From CALSMU01 sp963926405 (GTDB lineage Bacteria > Bacteroidota > Bacteroidia > Flavobacteriales_D > Parvicellaceae), in assembly GCA_963926405.1 (NCBI GenBank), contig CAWUXI010000049.1, positions 1 to 14,749 of the forward strand: 14,749 nucleotides of DNA, written 5' to 3'. The notes under the pieces are model-generated. The model was not told where the DNA came from. It was given only the letters and a program-made list of their open reading frames with translations, and did no database searches. The translations under genes were made by a program, and so were the position numbers. Below are positions 8,116 to 14,749 of the stretch, one piece after another (the stretch's first letter is position 1; each line of letters begins with the position of its first letter).

Positions 8116-8424
8116 ATGATGACGTTAGAGGAAAAGAAATTAATAGAATATTTAAAGGATCAACTCGATGTTATAAATAATACGATTCTCGTTGATAGAA
8201 ACATTGTAGAAAAATCAATGACTTATTTCCTGGAAAATGGAATCACTATTCTATCGTTGTCTTTTGCCAGCCTTTCTGAGAGTGGGGTTAAAAAAACTAA
8301 AGTTACTTATATTTCCTATTTAGACAATCCTATGTCTATGGATAAAATGATGAACGATATTAAGGCTGAGAAGTCTGAATATACGCATATTGAGATATCT
8401 GTTCGGTTAAAAAATCAACCTTGA
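8116..8424 (+). CDS. Small uncharacterised protein
   Basis: I do not recognise the family. From ATG 8116 the product has 102 residues. A GTG at 8095 would add seven, and ATG 8119 would remove one. I chose 8116 because it is an ATG preceded by an A-rich stretch. There is no signal peptide or membrane helix, so the product should be cytoplasmic. It is predicted to open with a charged helix (LEEKKLIEYLKDQLDVINN) and continue as mixed alpha/beta, with 'ITILSLSFASLS' and 'KKTKVTYISYL' as likely strands. It lies 46 nt after the FMN-binding gene (25 nt if the GTG is used). Its TGA overlaps the start of the next gene within TTGA, so the two are probably translationally coupled and functionally linked. 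Confidence 0.7.
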   Translation: MMTLEEKKLIEYLKDQLDVINNTILVDRNIVEKSMTYFLENGITILSLSFASLSESGVKKTKVTYISYLDNPMSMDKMMNDIKAEKSEYTHIEISVRLKNQP

Positions 8425-8960
8425 AATTAGAAGGAAAAATACACAATCTGCCAAGCTACGCTAAGGTCTTTCTATTTGCTTTTTTATTTACCTTAAGTTT
8501 CGGTTATTATACAGGCGTTTTGTTTGTTAAGCACACAACAGAATTTACGCCACAAGGAATTGAAGAAAGCTATAATGGCAATAAAATTGAAGAAGCACTT
8601 ACCGAAGAAGACTGGAAGAATGATGATTGGGAAAGTGAAAACTCTGACCCATTAAAATATAAGAAATCAGAGCAGGAAATTATTTCCATAGTGCATGCTC
8701 ATGTTATTTCCTTTTCTTTAATATTTCTGCTTCTTGGAGTAATGGTGATGCTAACATCGATTCCTATTTGGTTAAAGAAAATACTGATAATTGAGCCTTT
8801 TATTTCAATTGTATTAACGTTTGGTGGTATCTGGATGCTTTGGAAAGATATTGCTTGGATGAAATATATCGTAATGTTCTCAGGTATTTTACTGACAATT
8901 ACTTTTAGTCTTTCAGTATTAATTGTCATTCAGCAATTATGTAAAAAGCCTACCGAATAA
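8421..8960 (+). CDS. Uncharacterised four-helix membrane protein with a His-Ala-His motif
   Basis: The protein has 179 residues and I know no name for it. Four membrane helices are visible: about 15-35, 90-112, 120-140 and 146-171. A very acidic loop (about 36-88, with 'ALTEEDWKNDDWESENSD') lies between the first two. With a basic N-terminus in the cytoplasm, this loop faces the periplasm, and the motif VHAHVISFSLIF (91-102; His92, His94) sits where helix 2 enters the membrane from that side. This is a plausible heme or metal ligand position, but that is inference. The start is TTG at 8421, overlapping the previous stop in TTGA. The next methionine is inside the membrane region, so no better start exists. 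The gene is convergent with ribBA, with one base between the stop codons. Confidence 0.75.
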   Translation: MKLEGKIHNLPSYAKVFLFAFLFTLSFGYYTGVLFVKHTTEFTPQGIEESYNGNKIEEALTEEDWKNDDWESENSDPLKYKKSEQEIISIVHAHVISFSLIFLLLGVMVMLTSIPIWLKKILIIEPFISIVLTFGGIWMLWKDIAWMKYIVMFSGILLTITFSLSVLIVIQQLCKKPTE

Positions 8961-8961
8961 T

Positions 8962-10176
8962 TTATTTTCCCAATTTTAAAGTATGTCCCAATTTATCTTT
9001 TTTTGTTTTAAGATATGCTTCATTGTGCTTGTTTTGTCCAACTTCGATAGCAACATTTTCAACTATTTCCAAACCATAACCAATTAATCCAGCCCGTTTT
9101 TTTGGGTTGTTCGTCATTAAGCGCATTTTACGAACACCGAGATTTCTCAATATTTGGGCTCCTATTCCGTAGTCTCTTTGATCTGCTTGAAATCCAAGTT
9201 TTATATTGGCTTCAACTGTGTCGTACCCCTCTTCTTGAAGTTTGTATGCTTTCAGTTTGTTAACTAAACCTATTCCCCTGCCTTCTTGATTCATGTATAA
9301 AACTACACCTTTTCCTTCTTTTTCTATTTGATCTAAAGCATTTGCTAATTGAGATCCACAATCACATCTTAAAGAGTCCAATATATCACCTGTAAAACAA
9401 GATGAATGCACCCTTACCAAAATATCTTCATCTTCTGTCCAACTTCCTTTTGTAATTGCAAGATGTTCTTCTCCTGATGTAGTTTGTTTAAACGCGGCTA
9501 ATTTAAAATGTCCGTGTTTAGTAGGCATGTCGACTTCTACCAATTTTTCAATTAATGATTCATGACGTAATCTATAGTTAATTAGATCTTCAATACTCAC
9601 TAATTTTAATTTAAATCTTTTTGCAATTTCAACTAATTGTGGCAACCTAGCCATCGATCCATCCTCATTCAATATTTCAACAATTAAGCCTGCTGCATCA
9701 AATCCTGCTAGTCTAGCAAAGTCAATGGCAGCTTCTGTATGTCCAGCTCTTCTTAATACACCTCCAGCTTTTGCTCTTAGCGGAAAAATATGTCCAGGTT
9801 TACCTAGTTCATTCGGTTGCGTATTTGGATTAGTAAGTGCTTTTACTGTTTCGTATCTATCAGTTGCTGAAATACCAGTTGTCGTTCCGTGGCCAATTAC
9901 GTCAACAGAAACAGTAAATGGCGTTTCAAATTGTGCATTATTGTTTTGTACCATTAAGTCGAGACCTAATTCATCGCATCTACTTTCTATTAAAGGGACA
10001 CAGATTAGACCTCGCCCATGAGTTGCCATGAAATTGATGATTTCAGGAGTGACGTTTTCTGCGGCTGTTAAAAAATCACCTTCGTTCTCTCTGTTTTCGT
10101 CGTCTACAACAATGATAACCTTTCCTTGTTTGATGTCCTCTATTGCGTCTTCTATTGAATCTAATTGAAATTCCAT
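8962..10176 (-). CDS. ribBA: Bifunctional 3,4-dihydroxy-2-butanone-4-phosphate synthase / GTP cyclohydrolase II
   Basis: The protein has 404 residues, the normal length for the fused enzyme. The N-terminal RibB half makes dihydroxybutanone phosphate from ribulose 5-phosphate. It shows DDENRENEGD (25-34), ATHGRGLICVPL (51-62) and RAGHTEA (143-149). The C-terminal RibA half opens GTP to start riboflavin synthesis. It shows RVHSSCFTGD (255-264), zinc ligands Cys260, Cys271 and Cys273, QEGRGIGL (297-304) and DYGIGAQILRNLG (335-347). Both active sites look intact. No FMN riboswitch fits in the 57-nt gap to the upstream glycosyltransferase gene. A lone TATCTTTG (minus strand, 10204-10197) matches a -7 box without a good -33, so a weak own promoter or readthrough from upstream is likely. 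It is convergent with the flavoprotein cluster. A functional link through FMN supply is possible but not shown. Confidence 0.96.
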   Translation of the reverse strand: MEFQLDSIEDAIEDIKQGKVIIVVDDENRENEGDFLTAAENVTPEIINFMATHGRGLICVPLIESRCDELGLDLMVQNNNAQFETPFTVSVDVIGHGTTTGISATDRYETVKALTNPNTQPNELGKPGHIFPLRAKAGGVLRRAGHTEAAIDFARLAGFDAAGLIVEILNEDGSMARLPQLVEIAKRFKLKLVSIEDLINYRLRHESLIEKLVEVDMPTKHGHFKLAAFKQTTSGEEHLAITKGSWTEDEDILVRVHSSCFTGDILDSLRCDCGSQLANALDQIEKEGKGVVLYMNQEGRGIGLVNKLKAYKLQEEGYDTVEANIKLGFQADQRDYGIGAQILRNLGVRKMRLMTNNPKKRAGLIGYGLEIVENVAIEVGQNKHNEAYLKTKKDKLGHTLKLGK

Positions 10177-10233
10177 GTACTTTTGTTATAAGGTTACAAA
10201 GATAAGGTTAAATAGAGATGATTCTATGTATTA

Positions 10234-11397
10234 CTAGTTGTTTTCGATTAATTGTATTAGTTTTTGGGTTGACCCCGTCCAATTAAAGGTGTTTTCCACG
10301 TATTTCTTTCCAGCAGCTGCGATAGAGTTACTTTTTACTGGGTCGGAAAGTAAATTGAGAATAAGGTATTTATACTCTTCGGGAGAACTTCCTATTAAAA
10401 TTTCTTTTTTATCCGATGCTTTGAGTGCATTGTTAACAAGACTAGAAGTGATACAAGGTATTCCCATAGCCATTGCTTCTAATAGCTTATTTTGAAGCCC
10501 TGTTCCTATATTTAAAGGAGCGAAAAAGATTCTTCCTTGCGCGTAGGATTCTCTAATGTCATCTACCCATCCTGAAACCGTTACATGTTTGGAAGCGAGT
10601 TCCAGTACAGCTTTTGAAGGAGATGAACCTGAAAGTAAAATTTTAATGTCTGGTTTTTCTTTCAGAAGAATTGGTAGAATTTTATTTACAATAAAAAGTG
10701 CGCTTTCAATATTTGGAGCATAACGCATATTGCCAACAAAAACCAAATCGTACTGTTTGTCAATTTGCAAAGGGGTGAATTTAGACAGATCTATTCCATT
10801 TGGAATAACCGCTATTTTGTCCCTGCTTGGATGAAAAATAAATTCTTGATCTTGTTTAGAAATTATGGTTTTATTCTCAAAATACTCGAAAATTAAATTT
10901 TCATACTTCTTGAGCCTTTGAAATTCCGCTTTAATAAATGGCTTTCTCCAGCCACCATGTTCTATTCGCCTTTCCATTCCTTTGGAGAAAGTGTCCATAT
11001 AGTCTAATGTTTTTGGAATGGCGTGTTGGTGTTTTAGATATTCCGCAGTGCGCAGTAGTTGACAATAAATATGATCAGGGTTGATTTTTTTTATTTGTTT
11101 CTTTATTTTACGATGCGCGTGGCCTTGGTAGAAATACCAAACTTGAAAGGGTAGAGATGAAAATAGGCCTAGAAATAAATTAATTGCAATTTGCCATTTT
11201 CGTAACTTGATTACAGTGACGCTTTTGCAGAAATATTCCAATTCCTTTAAATGTTCGCTTGTAACGGTTGTGTCATCTAAACAGCATAAGTGAATTTCAT
11301 GAAACGCAGATAATTCCTTTATTTGATAATATGCACGCAGTTTATCTCCTTTGTCTAAAGGATATGGAAACCTGGAAAGAAGCACGAAAATTTTCAT
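10234..11397 (-). CDS. GT4-like glycosyltransferase (TIGR03087-like sugar transferase)
   Basis: The protein has 387 residues and a two-domain GT-B fold. The N-terminus 'LLSRFPYPLDKGDKLRAYY' (6-24) is the pattern of the PEP-CTERM/EpsH1-associated sugar transferase family (TIGR03087-like). The C-terminal domain has IPNGID (198-203), VFVGNMRYAPNIE (219-231) and the donor-binding stretch GTGLQNKLLEAMAMGIP (298-314), in which Glu307 sits at the conserved GT4 position. It likely transfers a sugar in the cytoplasm to a lipid-linked or other glycan acceptor; donor and acceptor cannot be read. The ATG overlaps the stop of the preceding glycosyltransferase in ATGA, so the two are coupled and probably act in sequence. 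I see no PEP-CTERM or exosortase gene here, so the family name should not be over-read. Confidence 0.85.
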   Translation of the reverse strand: MKIFVLLSRFPYPLDKGDKLRAYYQIKELSAFHEIHLCCLDDTTVTSEHLKELEYFCKSVTVIKLRKWQIAINLFLGLFSSLPFQVWYFYQGHAHRKIKKQIKKINPDHIYCQLLRTAEYLKHQHAIPKTLDYMDTFSKGMERRIEHGGWRKPFIKAEFQRLKKYENLIFEYFENKTIISKQDQEFIFHPSRDKIAVIPNGIDLSKFTPLQIDKQYDLVFVGNMRYAPNIESALFIVNKILPILLKEKPDIKILLSGSSPSKAVLELASKHVTVSGWVDDIRESYAQGRIFFAPLNIGTGLQNKLLEAMAMGIPCITSSLVNNALKASDKKEILIGSSPEEYKYLILNLLSDPVKSNSIAAAGKKYVENTFNWTGSTQKLIQLIENN

Positions 11398-12608
11398 TCA
11401 CCCAAGACTTTATCGTAAAACGAAAGAAGTTTTTCTGTAATACGTTGGTTATTGTAGTATGTCTCCACTAATTTTTTTCCATTCTGACCAATTTCATATA
11501 GTTTTTCAGGATATGCCTTGAGCCAGATTAATTTGTTATTAAATTCTTTCGCATTGTTTGCTATAAGTATGTTCTCGCCATCTATGTAATCTATCCCTTC
11601 GGCTCCAATTGCTGTTGAAATGATAACACGTCCTAAAGCCATTCCCTCAATAATTTTAACACGCATGCCTCCAGCAGACAAGAGTGGTACAATCATAATG
11701 TCATTTGATAACATGAAATCTTTCGCATTTTCAACTTCAGTGTGGTTAACCATATTAGGTACTTTTTTTTCAATTAACCAATTAGGCATAGATCTTCCCG
11801 CAATATGTAATAGTAGGTCTTGATTTTCTTTTAAAACAAAAGGCCATACTTCCTCAATAAACCAAGAAATTCCTTCCAAGTTGGGTTTCCAATCCATAGA
11901 TCCTATGTGGAACAGCTTGAATTTATTGACTAAATTCTTGCGTAAATGGTAGTCAGCATTATATGCTTTTATGCTTATTCCGAAAGGAATCGTAACCATC
12001 GGTTTTTTACAGCCAAGTTGCATGTATTTGTTTTGATCTTGTGAACTTATGCTAGCAATCCCATCAATTGAAGAAAAAACATTGGTTTCATATTTTTTTA
12101 ATTGTTGTGCTAATATTTTAAGGTAAACTTTTTTTGCCGGATTCCCAGGTGCAATGGAAAGACGCTGCCATATCATATATTCTAAATTGTGAGAACGAAG
12201 AATAATTTTGGCATTAGAGAATCTCCTTATTGTATGTATATAAGGGGTCATGAAGAGGCTTTCCAAATGTATGATGTCGTATTCATTCGCTTTAAGTGTT
12301 TTACGTAGAAGGATGTCAAAGTCAGTCGAAAAAAAACGGCTGATATTATACGAGTCAGATGTTACAAGGCTTGAGAATGCATCAATAAGATTTATTTTTG
12401 TATCTACAAATACACTCTCAATATTAGTAGCAGATAGATAATCATCGCTGAAGTGTTTCGTGTCAAACGGATGTTTTTGTGTGCTAATTGTGAGAACTTT
12501 TACATCAACCCCATTTTCAATAAACCCTTTTGTTATGTTGTTTATAGCTATGCAACCTCCATCCACTGATGGCTGTGGAGGCTTATGGCATAATTGTAAG
12601 ACTCTCAT
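11394..12608 (-). CDS. GT4-like glycosyltransferase
   Basis: The protein has 404 residues. The N-terminal Rossmann-type domain starts 'MRVLQLCHKPPQPSVDGGCIA' (split here: the glycine pair is Gly17-Gly18) and includes LRSHNLEY (147-154). The C-terminal nucleotide-sugar domain has HIGSMDWKPNLEG (234-246) and the GT4 donor motif SAGGMRVKIIEGMALGRVII (311-330), with Glu321 at the conserved position, followed by STAIGAEGI. It should be a cytoplasmic retaining glycosyltransferase building an envelope glycan; its sugar is unknown. Its ATG shares a base with the stop of the upstream LptF/G-like gene (TAATG), and its own stop overlaps the next glycosyltransferase start (ATGA). Permease and both transferases are thus one coupled unit. 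It is a clearly different sequence from its neighbour, not a recent duplicate. Confidence 0.87.
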   Translation of the reverse strand: MRVLQLCHKPPQPSVDGGCIAINNITKGFIENGVDVKVLTISTQKHPFDTKHFSDDYLSATNIESVFVDTKINLIDAFSSLVTSDSYNISRFFSTDFDILLRKTLKANEYDIIHLESLFMTPYIHTIRRFSNAKIILRSHNLEYMIWQRLSIAPGNPAKKVYLKILAQQLKKYETNVFSSIDGIASISSQDQNKYMQLGCKKPMVTIPFGISIKAYNADYHLRKNLVNKFKLFHIGSMDWKPNLEGISWFIEEVWPFVLKENQDLLLHIAGRSMPNWLIEKKVPNMVNHTEVENAKDFMLSNDIMIVPLLSAGGMRVKIIEGMALGRVIISTAIGAEGIDYIDGENILIANNAKEFNNKLIWLKAYPEKLYEIGQNGKKLVETYYNNQRITEKLLSFYDKVLGE

Positions 12609-14056
12609 TACTTCTTTTTTCCAAAATTAAATTTAAATAGCTTTTGGTAAAATTCCATATCAAATAATTTCGAGTCATTATTTGCTTTATAGAAAATAAA
12701 AATTGCTATTGGACTTAACACTATTGCACTTAGCCACATCCCTAAGGTAACATTTATTTCTTCAGCCATAGACAGTTCATCACCAGCTCTTGTAAGAATG
12801 AAGTAGATGAGGAATAAAAGAATTGCTATAATTACAGGCCATCCCAAGCCTCCTTTTCTAACGATAGAACCTAAGGGAGCCCCAAGAAAAAATAGCATCA
12901 TGCATGCATAGGCAAGTGTGTATTTTCGGTGCCATTCAACATCTAGCGTTGATAAATATTGTTGGGTATGCTGTGCTCTTCTGTTGTCCATTTCCACTGT
13001 TCTTAATGTGTTTTTGACTGAAGTAATGGCGGCATGTATATTCCTTTTTTGATTCGGTTTTGAGAGTGATTCAAAATAATTTACAGAAGGAGTTAGTACT
13101 TCTTTTGTTTTACTGGAATCCTTTTTTGGTCTTAACAAGGTAAGCGAATTGCTTATAAATGTTGTTGTCCTTTTAATTCTTTTTTCCGTTTCCTTATAAG
13201 TAGAATCTTTCAATTCTTGAATTTGGCTTAGGCTTAATAGGTATTCTGGGTTTTCATATACATCATCTTCGCTTTTTTCGAATTCCATTGCAGTTAAATT
13301 AAAACTCAAGGATGCTTTGTCAAAATAATAACGCATAAAAGGCATCTCAGAATTACTAACACTGGCTGGGTCCATTTCTTGAACAATATACCCATCAACT
13401 AAATCAAGAAGCAATTTTTTCTTATCCCTTGATTGCGAAATATTGCCTTGTTGTGCTCTAATAATTCTTTTGTAATCTCTCGGGTCTGTACTTATTTTAT
13501 TTGGCTTTAGGGTTCCTGAGTAGTCATATATTACTAGGTCATATAACTCATTTCCGTTTTCACTTTTCTTGCCAACTCGGATACTAAAATTTTCCATTTC
13601 ATTGTAAAAAATACCTTCTTTTAAAATAATAGCACCTTTTGTATTTTGAATGTCGGTAATTAGTACCTGCATTTTAAATTTAGCTAATGGCCAAAGATTA
13701 TTGGAAAAGAAAAAAGCGCCAGCGGACACAAAAACCATTAATACGATTAAAGGTTTCATAATTCTTATTAATGAAAGTCCCGAAGCTTTCATTGCGGTAA
13801 GTTCATTGTTTTCTCCTAGGTTGCCAAATGCCATAATTGAAGCAAGCAATATAGAGAGGGGAAGCGCAACAGGAACCCAAGTTGCAGAAGCATAAAAAAG
13901 GAGTTCTAGAATTATGTACCATTCTAGGCCTTTTCCCATAAAGTCATCAACATATAGCCACACAAATTGCATGTCTAATATGACCATCCAAATCATAAAA
14001 TTAAGTATGAATGGACCAATAAAAGCTTTTAGAACAACCCACCCAAGTTTTTTCAA
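12608..14056 (-). CDS. LptF/LptG (YjgP/YjgQ) family permease
   Basis: The protein has 482 residues. Three N-terminal membrane helices (about 8-35, 48-77, 100-120) flank the family motif GENNELTAMKASGLS (81-95). A large extracytoplasmic region (about 121-365) is expected to contain the jellyroll domain that hands lipopolysaccharide to the transport bridge. Three C-terminal helices follow (about 368-388, 396-414, 436-456), with 'LGAPLGSIVRKGGLG' (381-395). Family members act with LptB ATPase to pull LPS from the inner membrane. E. coli LptF and LptG are about 360 residues; the extra length here is largely a lysine- and serine-rich segment around 255-345, seen also in other Bacteroidota as far as I recall. 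LptF and LptG cannot be separated by eye. The stop TAA overlaps the following glycosyltransferase ATG by one base, and 54 nt separate it from the START-like gene. Confidence 0.92.
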   Translation of the reverse strand: MKKLGWVVLKAFIGPFILNFMIWMVILDMQFVWLYVDDFMGKGLEWYIILELLFYASATWVPVALPLSILLASIMAFGNLGENNELTAMKASGLSLIRIMKPLIVLMVFVSAGAFFFSNNLWPLAKFKMQVLITDIQNTKGAIILKEGIFYNEMENFSIRVGKKSENGNELYDLVIYDYSGTLKPNKISTDPRDYKRIIRAQQGNISQSRDKKKLLLDLVDGYIVQEMDPASVSNSEMPFMRYYFDKASLSFNLTAMEFEKSEDDVYENPEYLLSLSQIQELKDSTYKETEKRIKRTTTFISNSLTLLRPKKDSSKTKEVLTPSVNYFESLSKPNQKRNIHAAITSVKNTLRTVEMDNRRAQHTQQYLSTLDVEWHRKYTLAYACMMLFFLGAPLGSIVRKGGLGWPVIIAILLFLIYFILTRAGDELSMAEEINVTLGMWLSAIVLSPIAIFIFYKANNDSKLFDMEFYQKLFKFNFGKKK

Positions 14057-14110
14057 GACAGAGTGTATTTAATTAGTTTAGAAATATAGAACGGTTAAAA
14101 TTAGAGGATG

Positions 14111-14491
14111 TTATCCTCCAATGACTTGTTTTAATTTAGCTACCATATTATCCCAAAGAAGTTCTGCGCCTTCTAGTTCACTTTCTTCCGCAAAATCAGT
14201 GATAATTAATGCTACTTCTTTGGTAAGTGCATCTATATTAATCAATAACTCAAAATAATAATCTTCACCTGCATCATCTTCCCATTGAAAACGAATAGAA
14301 TCACCCTTTTTTTGTTGCATAAGTTTAGCAACTTCTTCATCTCCATCCCAAAAAAAAGTAAATCGATCATCTTTGATGTTTACATCATCAGCAAACCACT
14401 CAGAAAGACCACTAGGGGTAGTGATACAAGTAAATAGAATATTTGGTGATGTATTGACTAAATATTCTAATTCGTATTTAATTTTTTTCAT
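14111..14491 (-). CDS. START-like domain protein
   Basis: The protein has 126 residues and is very acidic. It has the compact helix-grip (SRPBCC/START-like) layout: an opening strand 'KIKYELEYLVNTSP', a helix 'NILFTCITTPSGLSEWFAD' with the characteristic L-x-x-W-F-A, strands 'RFTFFWDGDEE', 'SIRFQWED' and 'YYFELLINID', and a long C-terminal helix 'GAELLWDNMVAKLKQVI'. It matches the small START-like proteins found across Bacteroidota, related in fold to AHSA1. Such domains bind hydrophobic ligands or partner proteins, but the ligand and role of this family are unknown to me. There is no signal peptide, so it is cytoplasmic. It is the first minus-strand gene, 54 nt before the LptF/G-like gene, and may head that transcript. 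Upstream (14492-14692) there is only AT-rich DNA with an ATA-type triplet run and the tRNA promoter. Confidence 0.85.
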   Translation of the reverse strand: MKKIKYELEYLVNTSPNILFTCITTPSGLSEWFADDVNIKDDRFTFFWDGDEEVAKLMQQKKGDSIRFQWEDDAGEDYYFELLINIDALTKEVALIITDFAEESELEGAELLWDNMVAKLKQVIGG

Positions 14492-14649
14492 TACAACAAT
14501 GTCTTTTTAGTCCAAAAAATAGAACCTGCACAATATAATAATAATAATAGGTTTACAATGCAATTTTTGTATAAATGGTATTAAAACTTAATTTTCCCTC
14601 ATTTTTTACAGAAATAGAAAGTCTTTTAAAATATCCTTTAAGAAATCTC

Positions 14650-14677
14650 TTGTAGTTGAACAGAATTTATATATTTG
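14650..14677 (+). promoter_or_regulatory. Predicted tRNA promoter
   Basis: TTG (14650-14652), a 17-nt spacer and TATATTTG (14670-14677) match the Bacteroidota pattern exactly. Transcription would begin near 14683, about 10 nt before the mature tRNA 5' end. Confidence 0.6.
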
Positions 14678-14692
14678 CGCCCTTCTAATCAT

Positions 14693-14749
14693 GGCGCGGT
14701 AGCTCAGTTGGTTAGAGCGCAGGATTCATAACCCTGAGGCCGAGAGTTC
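14693..14749 (+). tRNA. tRNA with CAT anticodon (tRNA-Met, or tRNA-Ile2), 3' end cut off
   Basis: The acceptor 5' strand GGCGCGG (14693-14699) is followed by T8-A9. The D arm has GCTC/GAGC stems and the loop AGTTGGTTA. The anticodon arm has CAGGA / CCCTG with the loop TTCATAA and anticodon CAT at 14727-14729. A short variable loop and GAGAG-TTC open the T arm, where the window ends. The stem has an A-C mismatch at 31-39. It lacks the three consecutive G-C pairs of an initiator, so an elongator Met or an Ile2 (lysidine-modified) tRNA is more likely. Confidence 0.93.

Noticed and set aside
10177..10233. Possible FMN riboswitch before ribBA
   Set aside because: The gap is only 57 nt, too short for the element, and lacks its conserved GC-rich stems. 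Only a -7-like TATCTTTG box is visible.
14532..14549. ATA/ATT-type triplet run upstream of the START-like gene
   Set aside because: A short, simple repeat of about six units in very AT-rich DNA; expected by chance and not placed relative to any promoter I could define.

Overview
The window is AT-rich DNA that reads as the chromosome of a Bacteroidota bacterium, most likely of the Flavobacteriia type. Supporting signs are the TTG / TAnnTTTG promoter pattern, the near absence of strong Shine-Dalgarno sequences, a fused RibBA, a long LptF/LptG-type permease and a small START-like protein of the kind common in that phylum. The species cannot be fixed from this sequence. There is no transposase, phage gene, CRISPR array or origin.

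Layout. Positions 1-1209 (minus) hold the N-terminal half of an M3-family oligopeptidase that runs off the left edge. Positions 1210-1536 are non-coding and contain a structured stretch of about 200 bp that looks like a dispersed Bacteroidota intergenic repeat. Positions 1537-3921 (plus) encode an exported S9-family (DPP-IV-like) serine peptidase, convergent with feoB (3941-6007, minus), the ferrous iron transporter. A divergent regulatory region (6008-6289) separates feoB from a plus-strand cluster: an outer-membrane porin-like barrel (6290-7495), an exported FMN-binding protein (7536-8069), an unrecognised 109-residue (or shorter) protein and an unrecognised four-helix membrane protein with a His-Ala-His motif (8421-8960). 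Convergent to that cluster is a long minus-strand series: START-like protein, LptF/LptG-type permease, two family-4-like glycosyltransferases and RibBA (14491 down to 8962). A CAT-anticodon tRNA with its own promoter begins at 14693 and is cut by the right edge.

How they may work together. The most interesting region is 6008-6289. Two copies of one 20-bp imperfect palindrome lie in exact mirror orientation. Each overlaps the -33 element of one of two divergent promoters, and each promoter has a 20-nt spacer. One promoter reads feoB and the other reads the porin/FMN-protein cluster. This strongly suggests one regulator controls both. It makes a coherent, untested hypothesis that the cluster supplies FeoB with ferrous iron: entry through the barrel, reduction involving the flavoprotein and perhaps the His-motif membrane protein, then import by FeoB.

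The minus-strand series joins envelope glycan and lipid export functions (LptF/G-like permease, two glycosyltransferases). Overlapping stop/start codons tie these three genes into one coupled unit, and RibBA sits downstream.
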